NCBI RefSeq assembly: GCF_001571775.1
Contig: NZ_LRVM01000003.1
Location: forward strand, 1-64,000
Length of the DNA: 64,000 nt
From: Anaerotignum neopropionicum
GTDB lineage: Bacteria; Bacillota; Clostridia; Lachnospirales; Anaerotignaceae
Direction of reading: 5' to 3'
Shown: in pieces, positions 61,416 to 64,000 of the stretch
Position numbering within the stretch: position 1 is the first letter of the stretch
How the letters are laid out: every line of letters starts with the position of its first letter
Notes under the pieces: generated by a model
Told to the model about the DNA's origin: nothing
Database searches by the model: none
What the model saw: only the letters and a program-made list of their open reading frames with translations
Position numbers and translations under genes: made by a program

Positions 61416-63191
61416 ATGCAAAAGAAAATAAAGAATTCTGGATTTTCTCGGACGAAGGAATTATTTGCTACGGAAATAACAAATGGATTTGAGTTCGCTG
61501 AAGTCTTAGATTTGCTGGAAGATGAAAACGAAATAGAAGTAATTGTGAAATTCAATGGGGATATCGAGAGAGTTGCAGCGGAACTGGATGCAGAAGCAGA
61601 AATCATTTATCTAAATTATGCAATTATTACGATTGATAAAACAAGGATTGGTCTTTTAAACACCTATTCAGAGGTTGAACATATCGAATTGCCGAAAAAT
61701 TTATATTTTAATGGCCCCAGTAATCTCATAAGCACATGCGTAACCTCTGTTCAAAGAACCGATGGATTTAATTTAAGTGGAAGAGGCGTCATTGTTGCAA
61801 TCATAGATTCTGGGATAGATTATATGCACCCGGATTTTCAAAATAATGATGGAACAAGCAGAATTTTGTTTATATGGGATCAAACACTGCAAGGCACCCC
61901 GCCATTTGGCTTTTATGGTGGCGTTGAATATAACAATCAGCAAATTAATAATGCCATAGAAAGTGCAAATCCTCGTCAAATTGTTCCAAGTGTTGATACC
62001 AATGGGCATGGAACGGCAGTTGCCGGCATTGCAGCAGGAAATGGAAGAGCAAGTGATGGTGTGAATCGCGGCGTTGCTACGGAGGCAGACATTATTGCCG
62101 TAAAGGTTGGGTATAGAGGCTATGAATCCTTTGCTAGGTCTACGGAACTAATGAGAGCATTAAAATATGTAATTGACAAGGCAAGACGTTTTAATAAACC
62201 TGTTTGTATTAATATGAGCTTTGGGATGAATAATGGTTCCCACCAAGGAGATTCCCTTTTTGAAACATTTATTACGGCAATTTCTACTAACTGGAAATCT
62301 GCAATTGTAATTCCTACTGGTAATGAAAGCTCTGCCGGACATCATTATCAGGGCAGAATTAGCTCAAACGAAGTGCAGGAGATTGAATTTTTTGTGGGTC
62401 CCGGGCTGGAAACTTCATATTTATCCATATGGAAAAACTTTGCTGATAATTTTTCTGTTGAAATGATTTTTCCGGACGGAAGCTCAACGGGTGTCGTCGG
62501 TGTCGAAAGCCAGACAAAAACAATTCGACGGCCTGGATTTACTACAAATATTTTTTATGGCCAGCCTTCTCACTACTCAACAGCGCAAGAAATTTTTTTT
62601 GTTTCAAATGTCACTGGAGAGCCTTTTTTTCCGGGCATCGTCAAATTAAGAATTATAGCGCAACAAATTGTTGATGGAAATTATAACATTTGGCTTCCAA
62701 CGCTAGAAGAGGTTACAGAACAAACCTTTTTTGCCAATCCATCCATTTACAATACCATGACCATTCCCGCTACAGCAGCAAAAGTAGTACGGGTTGCCGG
62801 TTATAATGATCGTGTGGGTAATATAGCAGTATTTTCGGGCAGAGGAAGTGTTGATGACATCAACCATATTCCGGATATTGCTGCACCGGCAGTCAATATA
62901 TTATCCACAAGAAGCGGAGGTGGTTATGATACCTTTACGGGTACCAGTGTTGCTGCCCCCTTTGTGACCGGTGCGGCTGCTTTGATGATGCAATGGGGAA
63001 TTATTCAAAATAACGACCCATTTCTTTATGGAGAACGTTTGAGGGCCTTCTTACGGTTGGGTGCGCAAAGAAGGCCTGATATTGTCTATCCGAATGCATC
63101 CTTTGGCTATGGAACCCTTTGCTTATACGATACCATGCAATATTTAGTTGAATATAGATTAGGAGGAGATTACTTTTGGCTGCAAATATAG
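61416..63191 (+). CDS. Csp-like S8 family serine peptidase (subtilase)
   Basis: 591 residues from ATG 61416 (GAGGGGG upstream). An N-terminal I9-like prodomain (about 38-98) precedes the catalytic domain with Asp131 (AIIDSGID), His198 (NGHGTAVAG), the oxyanion Asn in IPTGNESS and Ser511 (TGTSVAAP). An insertion of about 180 residues sits between the oxyanion hole and the serine, as in the jelly-roll domain of clostridial Csp germination proteases. No signal peptide. All catalytic residues are present, so it should be active. Its end overlaps the next subtilase gene by 16 bases. A role in spore germination is possible but not shown. Confidence 0.88.
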   Translation: MQKKIKNSGFSRTKELFATEITNGFEFAEVLDLLEDENEIEVIVKFNGDIERVAAELDAEAEIIYLNYAIITIDKTRIGLLNTYSEVEHIELPKNLYFNGPSNLISTCVTSVQRTDGFNLSGRGVIVAIIDSGIDYMHPDFQNNDGTSRILFIWDQTLQGTPPFGFYGGVEYNNQQINNAIESANPRQIVPSVDTNGHGTAVAGIAAGNGRASDGVNRGVATEADIIAVKVGYRGYESFARSTELMRALKYVIDKARRFNKPVCINMSFGMNNGSHQGDSLFETFITAISTNWKSAIVIPTGNESSAGHHYQGRISSNEVQEIEFFVGPGLETSYLSIWKNFADNFSVEMIFPDGSSTGVVGVESQTKTIRRPGFTTNIFYGQPSHYSTAQEIFFVSNVTGEPFFPGIVKLRIIAQQIVDGNYNIWLPTLEEVTEQTFFANPSIYNTMTIPATAAKVVRVAGYNDRVGNIAVFSGRGSVDDINHIPDIAAPAVNILSTRSGGGYDTFTGTSVAAPFVTGAAALMMQWGIIQNNDPFLYGERLRAFLRLGAQRRPDIVYPNASFGYGTLCLYDTMQYLVEYRLGGDYFWLQI

Positions 63192-64000
63192 ACGAAAACG
63201 ATTTACCGTTGTCGGAATTTATAAAACTACCCACAACTGTGGACTTTAACGTAATCAATACAGATCGTTTCAAATTATTTATACAAGACAAACCCTATAT
63301 AAAATTAGGGGATCAAATGGCAAACGAGCTAGTGGTTGTGTATACTAATAAAAACAATTTACCTCTTTTGTTTGAAGAATTGGGAAATGATTTTAATGAA
63401 TTTTTCCCCAAAATCATGTCTCCCTTGGATAGCAAGAGCAATGAAGATAGTGGGATTGCACAAATTTTAAATCAGCCTTTTTTAAATCTCACCGGCAGAA
63501 ATGTCATCATTGGCTTTGTAGATACGGGGATAGACTACACTAAGGAGGCATTTCGTTTTGAGGATGGCTCCACAAAAATACTTTATATTTGGGATCAAAC
63601 CATTGATGGAAATCGGCCTGATTATCTTTATTTTGGTTCCCTTTATACACAAGATGATATCAATCGAGCTTTGAATTCCGATGATCCCTACTCTATCGTT
63701 CCTTCTATAGATGAAGATGGACACGGAACCTTCATGGCATCCGTTGCTGCCAGTAACGAAAGAGGTGAATATATCGGCGCTGCGCCAAAGGCTTATATCA
63801 TAGCAGTAAAGCTACGCCGAGCCAATGAATATTATATTGATAAATTTCTCTTGCCAAAGGATAATCCGAATCTCTATCAATCCACCGACTATGTTTTAGG
63901 CATGAAATTTATTATGGATCGTTCAGAGGAAATAAATCTACCTATTGTAATGTGTATCACTATGGGCTCAAACAGCAGTGGGCATGACGGAAATACCCTA
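63176..64000 (+). CDS. Second S8 family subtilase, 3' end cut by the window
   Basis: 275 codons are visible from TTG 63176, behind AGGAGGAGA; the frame stays open to the window edge. After a prodomain-like start (about 30-85) come VDTGID (Asp116), the IWDQTIDG segment and DGHGTFMAS (His183). The layout matches the preceding gene: NVIIGFVDTGIDY and EDGSTKILYIWDQT echo VIVAIIDSGIDY and SRILFIWDQT. The catalytic serine lies outside the window, so activity cannot be judged. It overlaps the upstream gene by 16 bases, showing tight coupling. Confidence 0.85.
   Translation, partial: MAANIDENDLPLSEFIKLPTTVDFNVINTDRFKLFIQDKPYIKLGDQMANELVVVYTNKNNLPLLFEELGNDFNEFFPKIMSPLDSKSNEDSGIAQILNQPFLNLTGRNVIIGFVDTGIDYTKEAFRFEDGSTKILYIWDQTIDGNRPDYLYFGSLYTQDDINRALNSDDPYSIVPSIDEDGHGTFMASVAASNERGEYIGAAPKAYIIAVKLRRANEYYIDKFLLPKDNPNLYQSTDYVLGMKFIMDRSEEINLPIVMCITMGSNSSGHDGNTL

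Noticed and set aside
1-64000. CRISPR arrays, tRNA or rRNA genes, prophage or conjugative modules
   Set aside because: No regularly spaced repeats, no cloverleaf or rRNA-like stretches were noticed, and no phage structural or integrase genes are present. The tRNA-like signals are the two T-box leaders.

Overview
The window is a stretch of chromosome from a low-GC, Gram-positive, anaerobic-type Clostridia. Support for this comes from the PolC-type DNA polymerase III, two T-box leaders, strong AGGAGG ribosome-binding sites, frequent TTG/GTG starts, the Firmicutes order of the mutSL and rpsB-to-polC clusters, and Csp-like subtilases. A Lachnospiraceae/Anaerotignum-type organism is a reasonable guess, but this is inference from style and synteny, not a database match.

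Layout. 1-~175: left end of an IS200/IS605 element whose transposase runs off the window. 469-5595: an acetoin/2-oxoacid dehydrogenase operon (E1 alpha, E1 beta, a two-lipoyl E2, E3) behind a near-perfect sigma-54 promoter. 6081-9209: a tryptophan-type T-box leader (specifier UGG) followed by a TrpXYZ-like ABC uptake system. 9600-12536: an FMN glutamate-synthase-like protein convergent with a glycerate 2-kinase. 12909-21271: ProX-like deacylase, then miaB, a YmcA/YlbF-family gene, mutS, mutL and miaA (tRNA modification and mismatch repair). 21478-28560: a doubly anchored D,D-carboxypeptidase, DegV, topoisomerase III, a YnbB-like PLP enzyme and a YoaK-like membrane protein. 28574-33564: comM/yifB divergent from dprA-topA. 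33608-46614: the conserved translation / envelope / isoprenoid / replication cluster rpsB-tsf-pyrH-frr-uppS-cdsA-dxr-rseP-ispG-polC. 46696-52366: a DUF1836 protein, a hemolysin III-like protein and a MarR-controlled heterodimeric ABC exporter. 52412-55920: a leucine T-box (specifier CUG) with leuS, then an Sfp-type phosphopantetheinyl transferase. 56011-60804: an M23 peptidase and an M16C peptidase flanking a long, structured gene-free stretch. 61130-64000: a small unknown protein followed by two overlapping subtilase genes, the second cut off by the window end.

Most of the window is housekeeping. The less ordinary parts are regulatory or lineage-specific: the sigma-54 promoter and odd translation-initiation hairpins of the aco operon, the two T-boxes, the tandem MarR-type operator in front of a degenerate-site ABC heterodimer, the shielded ribosome-binding site of the IS200 transposase, and the small-ORF/tandem-subtilase locus at the right end. 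I saw no CRISPR array, tRNA or rRNA gene and no prophage. No wholly new multi-gene system is convincingly present; the 61.1-64.0 kb locus is the best candidate for something under-described.
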